Assembly (NCBI GenBank): GCA_964636815.1
Contig: CAZWTF010000001.1
Span: 197,172 to 261,171, forward strand
DNA from: SOIL31 sp964636815
GTDB lineage: Bacteria > Babelota > Babeliae > Babelales > Vermiphilaceae
Length of the DNA: 64,000 nucleotides
Direction of reading: 5' to 3'
This document shows, piece after piece, positions 43,318 through 52,303 of the stretch (its first letter is position 1; each line of letters begins with the position of its first letter). A model generated the notes under the pieces. The model was given only the letters and a program-made list of their open reading frames with translations. It was not told the DNA's origin and ran no database searches. The position numbers were made by a program, and so were the translations under genes.

Positions 43318-43812
43318 GTGGTAATTCTTGGTATTGATCCAGGGTTTCGGTTTGCTGGATTTGGAATTTTAAAAAAAGAAGGGCGCCAAGCCCTTCTTCT
43401 TGATTATGGTTGTCTTACCATGTCATCATCCGATAGTCTTGTTATTCGTGTTGGAGAGTTTCATAATTTTTTTGAAGAAAAAATCATTACTCATGGTGTT
43501 ACGGTAATCGCACTCGAAACACCTTTTTTAGGCAAAAACGCTCAAAACTTTTTAAAACTTGGTTATTTACGAGGCATATTATATCTTCTTGCGCATAAAC
43601 ATAAAACAACTATTTGTGAATTTGCACCTACTGAGGTAAAACAATCAGTAACTGGTTTTGGTGGAGCAACAAAAGATCAAGTTGCGCGTGTTATATTGCA
43701 ACTGTTTCCAGGAATGGAAGTGCCAAAAAAGGAAGATGTAACTGATGCTTTAGCTGTTACCTTGTGCGGATTATGGTCAAGTAATCAAAATAATCTTTTA
43801 CAAAAATTTTAA
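43318..43812 (+). CDS. ruvC: Holliday junction resolvase RuvC
   Basis: 164 residues from GTG 43318. Acidic residues Asp7 (VILGIDPGF), Glu67 (IALETPF), Asp140 and Asp143 (EDVTDALAV) match the RuvC catalytic set; FEEKI, FLKLGYLRGILY and FGGATKDQV are conserved helices. GGA lies 9 bases before this GTG, and the protein then begins as other RuvC proteins do; a GTG at 43285 would add 11 residues. No ruvA/ruvB adjacent. Confidence 0.93.
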   Translation: MVILGIDPGFRFAGFGILKKEGRQALLLDYGCLTMSSSDSLVIRVGEFHNFFEEKIITHGVTVIALETPFLGKNAQNFLKLGYLRGILYLLAHKHKTTICEFAPTEVKQSVTGFGGATKDQVARVILQLFPGMEVPKKEDVTDALAVTLCGLWSSNQNNLLQKF

Positions 43813-43898
43813 AAAAAATCAGTCTAGTAATAAAAAAAAGTTCCGCAGCAAAGTCGGAATTTTTTTTATGTTAAAGTAAAACGTTAATGTACAAATTA

Positions 43899-43928
43899 TT
43901 GACACTAATGTTGTAGGTTTGTTATGTC
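43899..43928 (+). promoter_or_regulatory. Candidate promoter for the first S74 gene
   Basis: Perfect TTGACA at 43899-43904 and TATGTC at 43923-43928 with an 18-base spacer, about 50 bases before the ATG. Confidence 0.45.
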
Positions 43929-43980
43929 AAAGGAGACTTTCTTGGTGTAGAAAAGTGTTTTTAAAAAAAAAAGGGATTGT

Positions 43981-46371
43981 ATGAAAAATTGTCGGTTGAA
44001 TCGTGTCTACCACGTATTTTTATACGTTGGGTTTTTGCTTTGTTCACTTCAAGTGCAAGCTATTGGAAAAGATGAAGCGTATATTTCAGATAATGAATTA
44101 CGTGAATTGTTGGAAAATAGTGGTATAAAATATGTGTATCTTGGAAAAGATAGTAGTGATTTATATGAAGTAGTATCAGCCATTAGTGCGCTTGATGAGA
44201 ATGGCGAATCTATAATTCATGAACTTAGAAAACATCTTGAAGAAGATTTTGCGATTGGATCATATGATTTTGTTATCGAAGCTTTGGGGTACGCTGAAAC
44301 AGTTCTACAAGGAAATCGTTCAAGAATGAGATCAGAAGATGTTCAAAATCTTTCTGAATCTCTTGATCAGGTAATTAATCAGGTTGTTAATGAACAACTT
44401 ACGGTTGATTCACAAAAAATTATTGATGCTTTAGAGTTGCCTTCAACATTAGGCGATGCAGCAGTTCTTGATGATCCTAAAATTATAAGACAATGCTTTA
44501 CAACATCATCTGATCATTGTTGCCCTGTAAGACGTTGTAAGTTGATTAAAATAAGAGAAAAAGTTGAATTTTTGAATAAGGTAAAGTTTAAAGATGATGT
44601 TACATTTTATGATGATGTTAAGTTTAAAGATGAAGTTGAATTTGAAGAAGACGTTACTATAGAAGGTACATTAACTGTAACAGATTTAGTAGTACTCAGC
44701 TGTATAGATAATCTTTGTGTTAATGAATTAACGGTTATTGATATCATAATTCCTTCTGGTAGTTGTCTTGACGGTTTCTGTGTTCAGACATTATCGGTTA
44801 CCGATTTAATAGTTCTCAGTTGTGTTGATAATCTTTGCGTTACTAATTTATCAGTTACGGATCTAACAGTTTTAAGCTGTGTAGAAAATTTATGTGTTGA
44901 AAATTTATCAGCAGTTAATGCAGTGATTGATAATTTATCTGTAGGGGATATTGTTATATCAAGCTGTCTTGATAGTTTGTGTGTTCTTGATCTTTCTGCG
45001 GTTGATGCATCTATTGATTCATTATCAGTGAATGATTTGGTTGTGAATAACTGTGTAGAAAATTTATGTGTTGAAAATTTATCAGCAGTTAATGCAGTGA
45101 TTGACAATTTATCTGTAGGTGAGCTTGTTGTAGTCAGCTGTGTTGATAGTTTATGTGTCATTGATCTTTCTGCAGTTGATGCATCTATTGATTCATTATC
45201 AGTGAATGATTTGGTTGTAAATAATTGTATGGATGAACTTTGTGTGATTAATTTCTCTGCAGTAGATGCTTCTATTGATAATTTATCTGTAGGTGACATT
45301 TCTGGTCAAACGATCAGTGCTTGTGATGTTATTGTTGGTTGTAATATTTTAATGAACAATTCAACAAGTCCTACTGTGGGTAATGTTCTTAAGGCTGGCA
45401 ACAGATTTATACATAACTTTGGAACAGATAATACATTTGTTGGTATTAATGCTGGTAACTTTACTATGGGCGGTGCTGAAAACGTTGGTGTTGGACGTCA
45501 GGCATTATCTTCAAATACAACAGGTTTTGAAAACGTAGCTGTTGGTGGATTTGCATTGCCAGGCAATACTATTGGGGAAAATAACGTTGCCGTGGGTGCT
45601 TTTGCCTTAACAGGAAATACAACAGGTAATGAAAATACCGCGCTCGGTGGTTTTACATTAGCATCTAACATAAATGGTTCTGGAAATGTTGCGGTTGGTT
45701 TCCAGGCAGGATTTAGTTCAACAGGAAATAACAATGTTTTTGTGGGAAATAATGCAGCAGCGCTTAAAACAGCTGGTAATACAAATGTTGTTGTTGGATT
45801 TAATGCTGGAGTAAGTTTAGTCAATGGTAGCGATAATATTTATATATCAAATCCTGGCTTTGTAGCAGAAAATGGCATCATACGTATTGGTACAACTGCC
45901 ACACATACAGCTGCATACTTGCAAGGCGTGTTCACGAGTGTTGTTGGTGGTACTGGTATTCCAGTATTTGTTGATGCAGCAGGTCAGTTAGGAACGGTAG
46001 TTTCTTCACAAAGATTCAAGCATGATATAAAGGATATGGATTCTATTGATTCAGCAAATATATATAACTTGCATCCTGTAACATTCGTCTATAACTCTGA
46101 CGAAACAGATACAATGCAGTACGGTTTAATTGCTGAAGAAGTTGATCAAGTATTCCCTGCGTTGGTTGTTCACGATGAAGAAGGTGCGCCATATACTGTA
46201 CGTTATCATTTATTACCAATGTTACTTCTTAATGAAGTGCAAAAATTAAATGGTATTGTTCAAGACCAATCAGCAGCTATTGAAGAACTTAAATCAGATA
46301 ATCAAAAGTTTGGTGCAATACTTAAAGGTATTGTAGGAGCAATGAGTATAGCAGCACTGAATTTAGAATAA
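43981..46371 (+). CDS. Large exported surface protein, cysteine-ladder stem, YadA-like repeats, S74 domain (member 1)
   Basis: 796 residues. Signal peptide (1-27); an N-terminal helical domain (28-190) shared with members 2-4; a transition segment of short strands (FKDDVTFYDDVKFKDEV). A stem of repeats of about 20-24 residues follows, eight of them with a Cys pair such as SCVENLCV or SCLDSLCV. YadA-head-like repeats (about 480-625, e.g. ENVAVGGFALPGNTIG) come next. The C-terminus is an S74 intramolecular chaperone starting SSQRFKHDI and GLIAEEVDQVFP, then coiled coil. S74 domains trimerise fibres and cut themselves off; the Ser-x4-Lys pair is present here. Likely a trimeric surface or secreted fibre; export route unknown. 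Opens a same-strand pair with member 2. Confidence 0.82.
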   Translation: MKNCRLNRVYHVFLYVGFLLCSLQVQAIGKDEAYISDNELRELLENSGIKYVYLGKDSSDLYEVVSAISALDENGESIIHELRKHLEEDFAIGSYDFVIEALGYAETVLQGNRSRMRSEDVQNLSESLDQVINQVVNEQLTVDSQKIIDALELPSTLGDAAVLDDPKIIRQCFTTSSDHCCPVRRCKLIKIREKVEFLNKVKFKDDVTFYDDVKFKDEVEFEEDVTIEGTLTVTDLVVLSCIDNLCVNELTVIDIIIPSGSCLDGFCVQTLSVTDLIVLSCVDNLCVTNLSVTDLTVLSCVENLCVENLSAVNAVIDNLSVGDIVISSCLDSLCVLDLSAVDASIDSLSVNDLVVNNCVENLCVENLSAVNAVIDNLSVGELVVVSCVDSLCVIDLSAVDASIDSLSVNDLVVNNCMDELCVINFSAVDASIDNLSVGDISGQTISACDVIVGCNILMNNSTSPTVGNVLKAGNRFIHNFGTDNTFVGINAGNFTMGGAENVGVGRQALSSNTTGFENVAVGGFALPGNTIGENNVAVGAFALTGNTTGNENTALGGFTLASNINGSGNVAVGFQAGFSSTGNNNVFVGNNAAALKTAGNTNVVVGFNAGVSLVNGSDNIYISNPGFVAENGIIRIGTTATHTAAYLQGVFTSVVGGTGIPVFVDAAGQLGTVVSSQRFKHDIKDMDSIDSANIYNLHPVTFVYNSDETDTMQYGLIAEEVDQVFPALVVHDEEGAPYTVRYHLLPMLLLNEVQKLNGIVQDQSAAIEELKSDNQKFGAILKGIVGAMSIAALNLE

Positions 46372-46393
46372 CTCGTTCATAATTTTTATCTGG

Positions 46394-46427
46394 AAAAGGC
46401 ATTCATGCAAGTGAATGCCTTTTTTTA
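46394..46427 (+). terminator. Rho-independent terminator after S74 member 1
   Basis: AAAAGGCATTC pairs with GAATGCCTTTTTT around a nine-base loop. Confidence 0.9.
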
Positions 46428-46532
46428 TACGTAACTATTTATTTTTTTTAACGTATTGTTTTATTTTTATTACAAACTAAAGAGTTTTTTGTCTCTATTA
46501 GTTTGTATTAAATTAAAAAAAAGGAGTTGTGT

Positions 46533-49500
46533 ATGAACATAAGTCAATTCAAGAAATACTGGATTTTTCCAGTCCTATTATTCATATCTATTATACCATT
46601 ATTGGCAGAAAGAAGAGATTTGTTACCACAATCTTTTGAGTGTGAAGTAAGTAATCCGTGTCATCAGGTATGCAACCAATATGTATATTTTTGTACAAAT
46701 GCGAGTAAAATCCGTGAAGTTATTAGGGAAATCAGTGAATTAGATGATAATAAAGATTCTTGTCTCTGGGCACTCCGTACATATATGGACCAAGGATTTT
46801 TATGTGGTGAATGGGATGCGGTTGCACAAGTTCTTGATTATGCAGAATTGGTTTTGAAAAAAAATTATAGAAATTTACCCAAAAAGATGGTCAAAAAAAT
46901 ATTTTTAAATCTTGAACTTGTTATAAGGCAAATGCTTAATGGATCACTTTCTATTGATCCAGAAGCTGTACTGCATAACAATTTTGAAGGCAGTAGCCAA
47001 TGTTGTCCTGATGGATTTAAAAGTGTTATTAATGTTTTTACTGATGCTTTTTTTCATGAAGACGTCAAAATAGATGGGACATTAGTTGTTAAAGGTAAAA
47101 CAAGATTGCATGATAAGTTAAAAGTTTATGATAAAGCTATCTTTAAAGATAAAGTTACATTCAAAGATGATGTTACTGTAACAGATCTCACCGTTTTAAG
47201 TTGCATGGATAGCTTGTGCGTAAATACATTGACTGTCACAGATATTATTTCACCAGGAGGTAGTTGTATTGATTTGTGTATTAATAACTTATCAGTAGTT
47301 GATATAACAGTGAGTGGTACTTTATCAGCTAATGATGCAATTATTAATAATGCGACAATTCAATCTCTATCCGTTACTGATCTTGTGGTAACAAGTTGTA
47401 TTGATGAATTATGTGTAATCAATTTATCAACCGTTGATACAACAGTAAGTGGCACTTTGTCTGTTAATGATGCAATTATAAACAATGCTACAATTCAAAC
47501 TTTATCCGTTACTGATATTGTTGTGGGTAGTTGTATTGATGAACTTTGTGTAATTAATTTATCAGTAGATGAACTGATAGCGGGATCTATAGAAGTATGT
47601 GATCTGAGTGTTGACTGTAATATTATAATGAACAATACTCAAAGCCCACTTGTAGGAAATATCATTAAAGATGGTGATCGGTTTGTTCATAACTTTGGAA
47701 CAGAAAATACTTTTGTGGGTATTAATGCTGGCAATTTTACCATGAGTGGATTTGGTCGTAATAGCGGATATGGGGTTAACGCATTACAATCAAATATAAC
47801 AGGATTTGATAATACCGCTGTTGGTGTTAATGCACTTTTCTCTAACACCACTGGGTATCAAAACATTGCGATAGGTAATAATGCGTTAGAATCTAATACG
47901 CTTGGCCATGATAATTTGGCAATTGGTGTTAATGCATTAGAATCAAACACGTTAGGTTTATTGAATGTAGCAATTGGTAATTTTGCATTAGAATCCAATA
48001 CCTGCGGATCAGAAAATATAGCGATTGGTATGAACTCTCTTCAGTCTAATACAACGGGACTGTTTAATGTTGCAGTTGGTGTGAATACGTTAGTGGCTAA
48101 CGTAACCGGTTCATCAAATGCTGCATTTGGTACACAGGTTTTACAAGAGAATGTTGGAGATTTCAATGCAGGTTTTGGTAATTTTGCATTAGAAAGCAAC
48201 ACAACAGGGCATCATAATGTGGCAGCAGGTAACTTTGCTTTGGCTGCAAATACAACAGGTATTGAAAATGTTGCGATGGGTAATTTTGCTTTACAATTTA
48301 ACACAGTAGGTAATGATAATGTTGCGGTTGGTAATTTTGCATTACAACAAAATACAGTTGCAAGTTACAATACAGCAATGGGTAATCATGCATTACAATC
48401 AAATTTAACAGGGTATGAAAATACTGCAGTTGGTTACAATGCATTAACATCAAATATTACCGGATATGAAAATACTGCAGTTGGTGCTTATGCATTAGAA
48501 TCAAACACAATCGGTCTTAATAATACTGCGGTTGGTCATAAATCATTGCAATCAAATAGCATTGGTTTTGCTAACGTAGCGATTGGTAACTCTGCACTTG
48601 AAGAGAATACTTGTGGTTCAGCTGATGTAGCAGTTGGACGTTATGCCTTAAATAGTAATATTGAAGGTGTATTTAATGTGGCTGTTGGTAATAATGCTTT
48701 GAGGGATAACACAGCTTCTACTAATGCTGCTTTTGGTTCAGATGCATTGGTTGTTAATACAACAGGTTTTTTTAATACAGCTTTGGGTAATTTTACACTT
48801 AATGCCAATACAACGGGTATACAAAATACTGCAGTGGGAACATTTGCTGCTCCTGCAAACACCACTGGTAGTGATAATATTGCAATGGGCTATCATGTCT
48901 TTTTTTCTAACGTTACAGGGAGCCAAAACGTTGCCATTGGTAATCATGCCCTAGAAACGGTAACGGGTGCTGACTTTGTTGTTGGGCCTATTACGTTGAC
49001 TGGAGATCGAAACGTGGCTGTAGGGTATCAAGCATTACAAGAACATGAAATTGGTGAAGCAACTGCTGTTGGAACGTATGCTTTGCAACATAACACGATA
49101 GGTTACGCTAATACCGCAGTAGGTTATGAAGCGTTAAGAGATAATACTATCGGAGCAAATAATACTGCTGTTGGTCACGATGCGCTGCATTTTAATCTTG
49201 TTGGTTTGAGTAATACAGCTCTTGGTAGTAGTGCAATGTTTACTAATACAGTAGGAGTAGATAATACTGCTGTTGGTGCTAATGCTTTATTTGCCAATGT
49301 TGGAGGATTTAATAACATTGCTGTTGGTAGCCAGGCATCGTTTAGTAATATTGGAGGATTTGATAACGTTGCTGTGGGTACTCAATCACAATTTTTAGGT
49401 GTAGGTACGGTGCAAAATGTTTCAGTGGGTAACAATTCATTATTTGCGCTTCCCGTTGGTCGAAACAACGTAGCTATAGGTCACAATGCTCTTGAATTTT

Positions 49501-50957
49501 ATACTTTTCCTATTGATGATAATGTTGCGGTGGGTTATCAAGCTTTAAGAGCAACGGTAGTTGGTTCAGGCAATACTGCAGTAGGTACATCTGCTTTAAC
49601 GCAGAATCAAGCAGATTCAAATACCGCGGTTGGACAATTTTCAATGCTTGCCAATGCTGTTGGTTTTGAAAATACAGCTGTTGGTAAAGATTCACTTTTG
49701 GCAAATACTGTTGGGAGTTTTAATACAGCAGTTGGTTTTAGTTCTTTACTGAGTAATGTTGGTGGTGAATTTAATGTTGCTGTGGGGAATTTAGCATCAT
49801 TTGCTGGTGTATCAGGGGTAGGTAATACATCTGTTGGGTATAGGGCTTTAGGTCTTAATCAGGCTGGCTTTAATACAGCGGTAGGATATCAGGCTTTGAC
49901 AGGTAATGTTGGAGGTGTGAGTAATACAGCGGTTGGTAGCGAAGCGCTTGCTGCTAATATAATTGGGGTTGGAAATACGGCTGTTGGCTTTAATGCTCTT
50001 TTGATTAATGAAGGGGATGGGAATATAGCTATGGGTAATGGTGCTATGGCAGGAAGTGTTACAGGAGTAGGAAATATTGGTATAGGCACTGGAGTAATGT
50101 TTCTTAATCAAGGAGCAAATAATATTGCTATTGGTAACAATGCTATGGGGCAAGCACCTGTTGGTGCTAATAACATTGCTATTGGTATCAATGCTTTAGC
50201 GGACACTATAGCCACAGGTAATATTGCGATTGGTAGTGAAGCTTTGGCGGTAAATTTAGGTGCAGGAAATATTGCCATTGGCGATAAAGCATTGACTTTG
50301 AGTACTGGCGCTAATAATATTGCGATTGGTAATGGTGCGGGGATTTTAAGTCCTATAGGAGCAAATAATATTTGGCTAGGATCGCCAGGATTTCCTACTA
50401 TTGAAACAGTATGCATCGGAAATCCAGCCCTTCACGTTTTTATGGTTTTACCAGAGATTTTCTTTGCGGGACCTGCTGAGGTAGGAGTTGGTTTTTTTCC
50501 TGGCGCGCCAACGACAGGATATGCTACATTAGGTTTCTGTATTCCTTTTTTACCTTCTGCGAGACGTTTTAAACATGATATAGAAAATATGGATACTGAT
50601 TCAGAAAAAATTTATAAATTACGCCCTGTGACATTTGAATATAATGATGATCCAATGATTAAAAAGAGTCAGCTTAATAAAAAACGATATGGATTGATTG
50701 CTGAAGAAGTTGTTGAAATAATGCCAGAACTTGCGATCACAGATCCTTTGGGTAAGAGTGAAGAACTATTTTCAATTGATTATGAGGCATTTGTACCAAT
50801 GTTGCTTAATGAAGTTCAAAAAATTAATACAAGAGTCATAACGTTGGAAGAAGAAGTTTTAACAATTGCAGATTTACGAGCAGATAATCAAAAAATGAAA
50901 GAAGTTATTAATGGCCTTCTTGCTCGTATTAAACAATTAGAAAAACGTATGAACTAA
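46533..50957 (+). CDS. Very large exported surface protein with about 50 YadA-like repeats and S74 domain (member 2)
   Basis: 1474 residues from ATG 46533 (AAGGAG 6 bases before). Signal peptide to about residue 25; an N-terminal helical domain related to member 1; a short stem with Cys-pair repeats (SCMDSLCV, SCIDELCV twice). Then comes a very long array of 17-residue YadA-head-like repeats, e.g. NTAVGVNALFSN, from about nucleotide 47690 to 50380; dividing length by 17 codons gives about 50 units. The S74 domain starts SARRFKHDI, followed by a coiled coil ending LEKRMN. The repeat array predicts a left-handed beta-roll of considerable length. A surface adhesin or fibre role is inferred. Confidence 0.82.
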   Translation: MNISQFKKYWIFPVLLFISIIPLLAERRDLLPQSFECEVSNPCHQVCNQYVYFCTNASKIREVIREISELDDNKDSCLWALRTYMDQGFLCGEWDAVAQVLDYAELVLKKNYRNLPKKMVKKIFLNLELVIRQMLNGSLSIDPEAVLHNNFEGSSQCCPDGFKSVINVFTDAFFHEDVKIDGTLVVKGKTRLHDKLKVYDKAIFKDKVTFKDDVTVTDLTVLSCMDSLCVNTLTVTDIISPGGSCIDLCINNLSVVDITVSGTLSANDAIINNATIQSLSVTDLVVTSCIDELCVINLSTVDTTVSGTLSVNDAIINNATIQTLSVTDIVVGSCIDELCVINLSVDELIAGSIEVCDLSVDCNIIMNNTQSPLVGNIIKDGDRFVHNFGTENTFVGINAGNFTMSGFGRNSGYGVNALQSNITGFDNTAVGVNALFSNTTGYQNIAIGNNALESNTLGHDNLAIGVNALESNTLGLLNVAIGNFALESNTCGSENIAIGMNSLQSNTTGLFNVAVGVNTLVANVTGSSNAAFGTQVLQENVGDFNAGFGNFALESNTTGHHNVAAGNFALAANTTGIENVAMGNFALQFNTVGNDNVAVGNFALQQNTVASYNTAMGNHALQSNLTGYENTAVGYNALTSNITGYENTAVGAYALESNTIGLNNTAVGHKSLQSNSIGFANVAIGNSALEENTCGSADVAVGRYALNSNIEGVFNVAVGNNALRDNTASTNAAFGSDALVVNTTGFFNTALGNFTLNANTTGIQNTAVGTFAAPANTTGSDNIAMGYHVFFSNVTGSQNVAIGNHALETVTGADFVVGPITLTGDRNVAVGYQALQEHEIGEATAVGTYALQHNTIGYANTAVGYEALRDNTIGANNTAVGHDALHFNLVGLSNTALGSSAMFTNTVGVDNTAVGANALFANVGGFNNIAVGSQASFSNIGGFDNVAVGTQSQFLGVGTVQNVSVGNNSLFALPVGRNNVAIGHNALEFYTFPIDDNVAVGYQALRATVVGSGNTAVGTSALTQNQADSNTAVGQFSMLANAVGFENTAVGKDSLLANTVGSFNTAVGFSSLLSNVGGEFNVAVGNLASFAGVSGVGNTSVGYRALGLNQAGFNTAVGYQALTGNVGGVSNTAVGSEALAANIIGVGNTAVGFNALLINEGDGNIAMGNGAMAGSVTGVGNIGIGTGVMFLNQGANNIAIGNNAMGQAPVGANNIAIGINALADTIATGNIAIGSEALAVNLGAGNIAIGDKALTLSTGANNIAIGNGAGILSPIGANNIWLGSPGFPTIETVCIGNPALHVFMVLPEIFFAGPAEVGVGFFPGAPTTGYATLGFCIPFLPSARRFKHDIENMDTDSEKIYKLRPVTFEYNDDPMIKKSQLNKKRYGLIAEEVVEIMPELAITDPLGKSEELFSIDYEAFVPMLLNEVQKINTRVITLEEEVLTIADLRADNQKMKEVINGLLARIKQLEKRMN
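47690..50380 (+). repeat. Array of about 50 tandem 51-bp repeats (YadA-head-like)
   Basis: The period is 17 codons with consensus N-[TI]-A-[VI]-G-x-x-A-L-x-x-N-T-x-G. The first and last units are more divergent. Unit number is an estimate from length, not a count. Confidence 0.75.
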
Positions 50958-50980
50958 GAATAGAAAACTTGGATTAAATA

Positions 50981-51007
50981 AAAGCGGCCGTAAAAAGCCG
51001 CTTTTTT
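50981..51007. terminator. Bidirectional terminator after S74 member 2
   Basis: AAAGCGGC pairs with GCCGCTTT around an eight-base loop, followed by a T-run. Confidence 0.82.
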
Positions 51008-51048
51008 ATTAGTAAACATCAATAACATTTACAATCTGATAATGGATA

Positions 51049-52083
51049 TTATGTTAAGACAGAGGTTAATCTGGTTCCGCCGCAGTAAAGCATGTTTCCA
51101 CATAACATTGGCGTAAAACAATGGCCTTTTTGCTGATCAAGATCAATTTTTTGGATTACTTTAGTCGTCAAATTATAAACATATGGCTCAAGTATATAAT
51201 CTGTATTTTTTGTACAATCAACAAAATAAATTTTATCACCTTCTATGCGCGGCAATAATGGCAAAATTGATTCATAAAGTCTTTCTTCATTATCTAATAA
51301 TAAATAGCTGGGCACGCAAAAAGAAAAAAGAGCTTTTGTGCTCCATATACCACCTTCTTTAATAATATGATGATATACAAATGATGTTGTTGGACTTTCG
51401 GTATCAATGTGTTGCGCATGTTCAAGAACAAACCCTTGGGTATCAGAAATCATTGTTAAGAATATAATAGGCTTATTGTTAAAATCAGCAATGATATTGG
51501 CTTGAGTGGAAGGCGTATTGCTTTTTATGTATGAACAAGAGGCTATAGAATAATGTACATCAGCCAGGCTGTTTTTTGTTGCGCAGCGCTCAATATAGAA
51601 TAGTTCACTATCAATTTTCTGTGGATACATATAATCCTTCCCTTCTGCTGCGCGTAGATATTCCACTGAACCATCATCATGTAATTCAAAGAGTGCAAAG
51701 TTATTATTGTATTGTGCGCTGCAATAACAACTGTGATTATCAATCCAATGTAAAGTGTTAATGGCAAAGAGTGGTTCATCAAAATCAATGGATTTTGGAG
51801 ATCGTTTTTGAAATGATTTGATACGTAATCTACCGTTATCAATAAAACTAAAACCTGAATTGTCCGGTAACATTTGCAACCCTGCCGGATTAAATACTGA
51901 CCATAAAATTTGTTCAGTTTGATGAGTTTGTGTGTTTAAGGAAAGTAATTCAATATTGGTTGGAGTGTATTGATGAATGCATAATATTGTCTCTCCATTG
52001 TTCAATGATGCAACAGGATAGATATATTCAGCAGCGGATAACGTGGAGGCATAAAAAAAGAAGACACAATAAAGCAATCGCAT
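51049..52083 (-). CDS. Exported protein, possible beta-propeller
   Basis: 344 residues from ATG 52083 (AAAGGAATATCT before it). Signal peptide MRLLYCVFFFYASTLSAAE. The mature part has repeated strand blocks of 40-50 residues with turns such as LPDNSGFSFIDNGRL and IEGDKIYFVDC, similar in style to TolB/YncE-like propellers, but no clear repeat motif is kept. Function unknown; convergent with S74 member 2, and its 220-base upstream region (52084-52303) holds a terminator and no gene. Confidence 0.65.
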   Translation of the reverse strand: MRLLYCVFFFYASTLSAAEYIYPVASLNNGETILCIHQYTPTNIELLSLNTQTHQTEQILWSVFNPAGLQMLPDNSGFSFIDNGRLRIKSFQKRSPKSIDFDEPLFAINTLHWIDNHSCYCSAQYNNNFALFELHDDGSVEYLRAAEGKDYMYPQKIDSELFYIERCATKNSLADVHYSIASCSYIKSNTPSTQANIIADFNNKPIIFLTMISDTQGFVLEHAQHIDTESPTTSFVYHHIIKEGGIWSTKALFSFCVPSYLLLDNEERLYESILPLLPRIEGDKIYFVDCTKNTDYILEPYVYNLTTKVIQKIDLDQQKGHCFTPMLCGNMLYCGGTRLTSVLT

Positions 52084-52246
52084 AGATATTCCTTTGTAAC
52101 AGCAATCATTATTAAAGAGTATCTTATTACATTTGTTACCCATAATCCATACATTGCTAAATTCCCCAGAGATGCCAGCTTTTATTGATTTTCTGTTGGT
52201 CAAATCCGGGCTTTTGTATTAATTTTTTCAAACGCTATACATACAT

Positions 52247-52280
52247 AAAAGAGCCACACTATAAATAGCGTGGCTCTTTT
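52247..52280. terminator. Bidirectional terminator downstream of the 52304-54064 gene
   Basis: AAAAGAGCCAC pairs with GTGGCTCTTTT, with a further inner CTAT/ATAG pair. Confidence 0.85.
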
Positions 52281-52303
52281 ATTATTATGATTTATATCAA
52301 TGT

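Noticed and set aside
44784..45299. Minus-strand frame of 171 residues inside member 1
   Set aside because: Antisense shadow of the Cys-pair repeats; composition (Thr/Ser/Lys rich) follows from the complement of the stem sequence, no start site.
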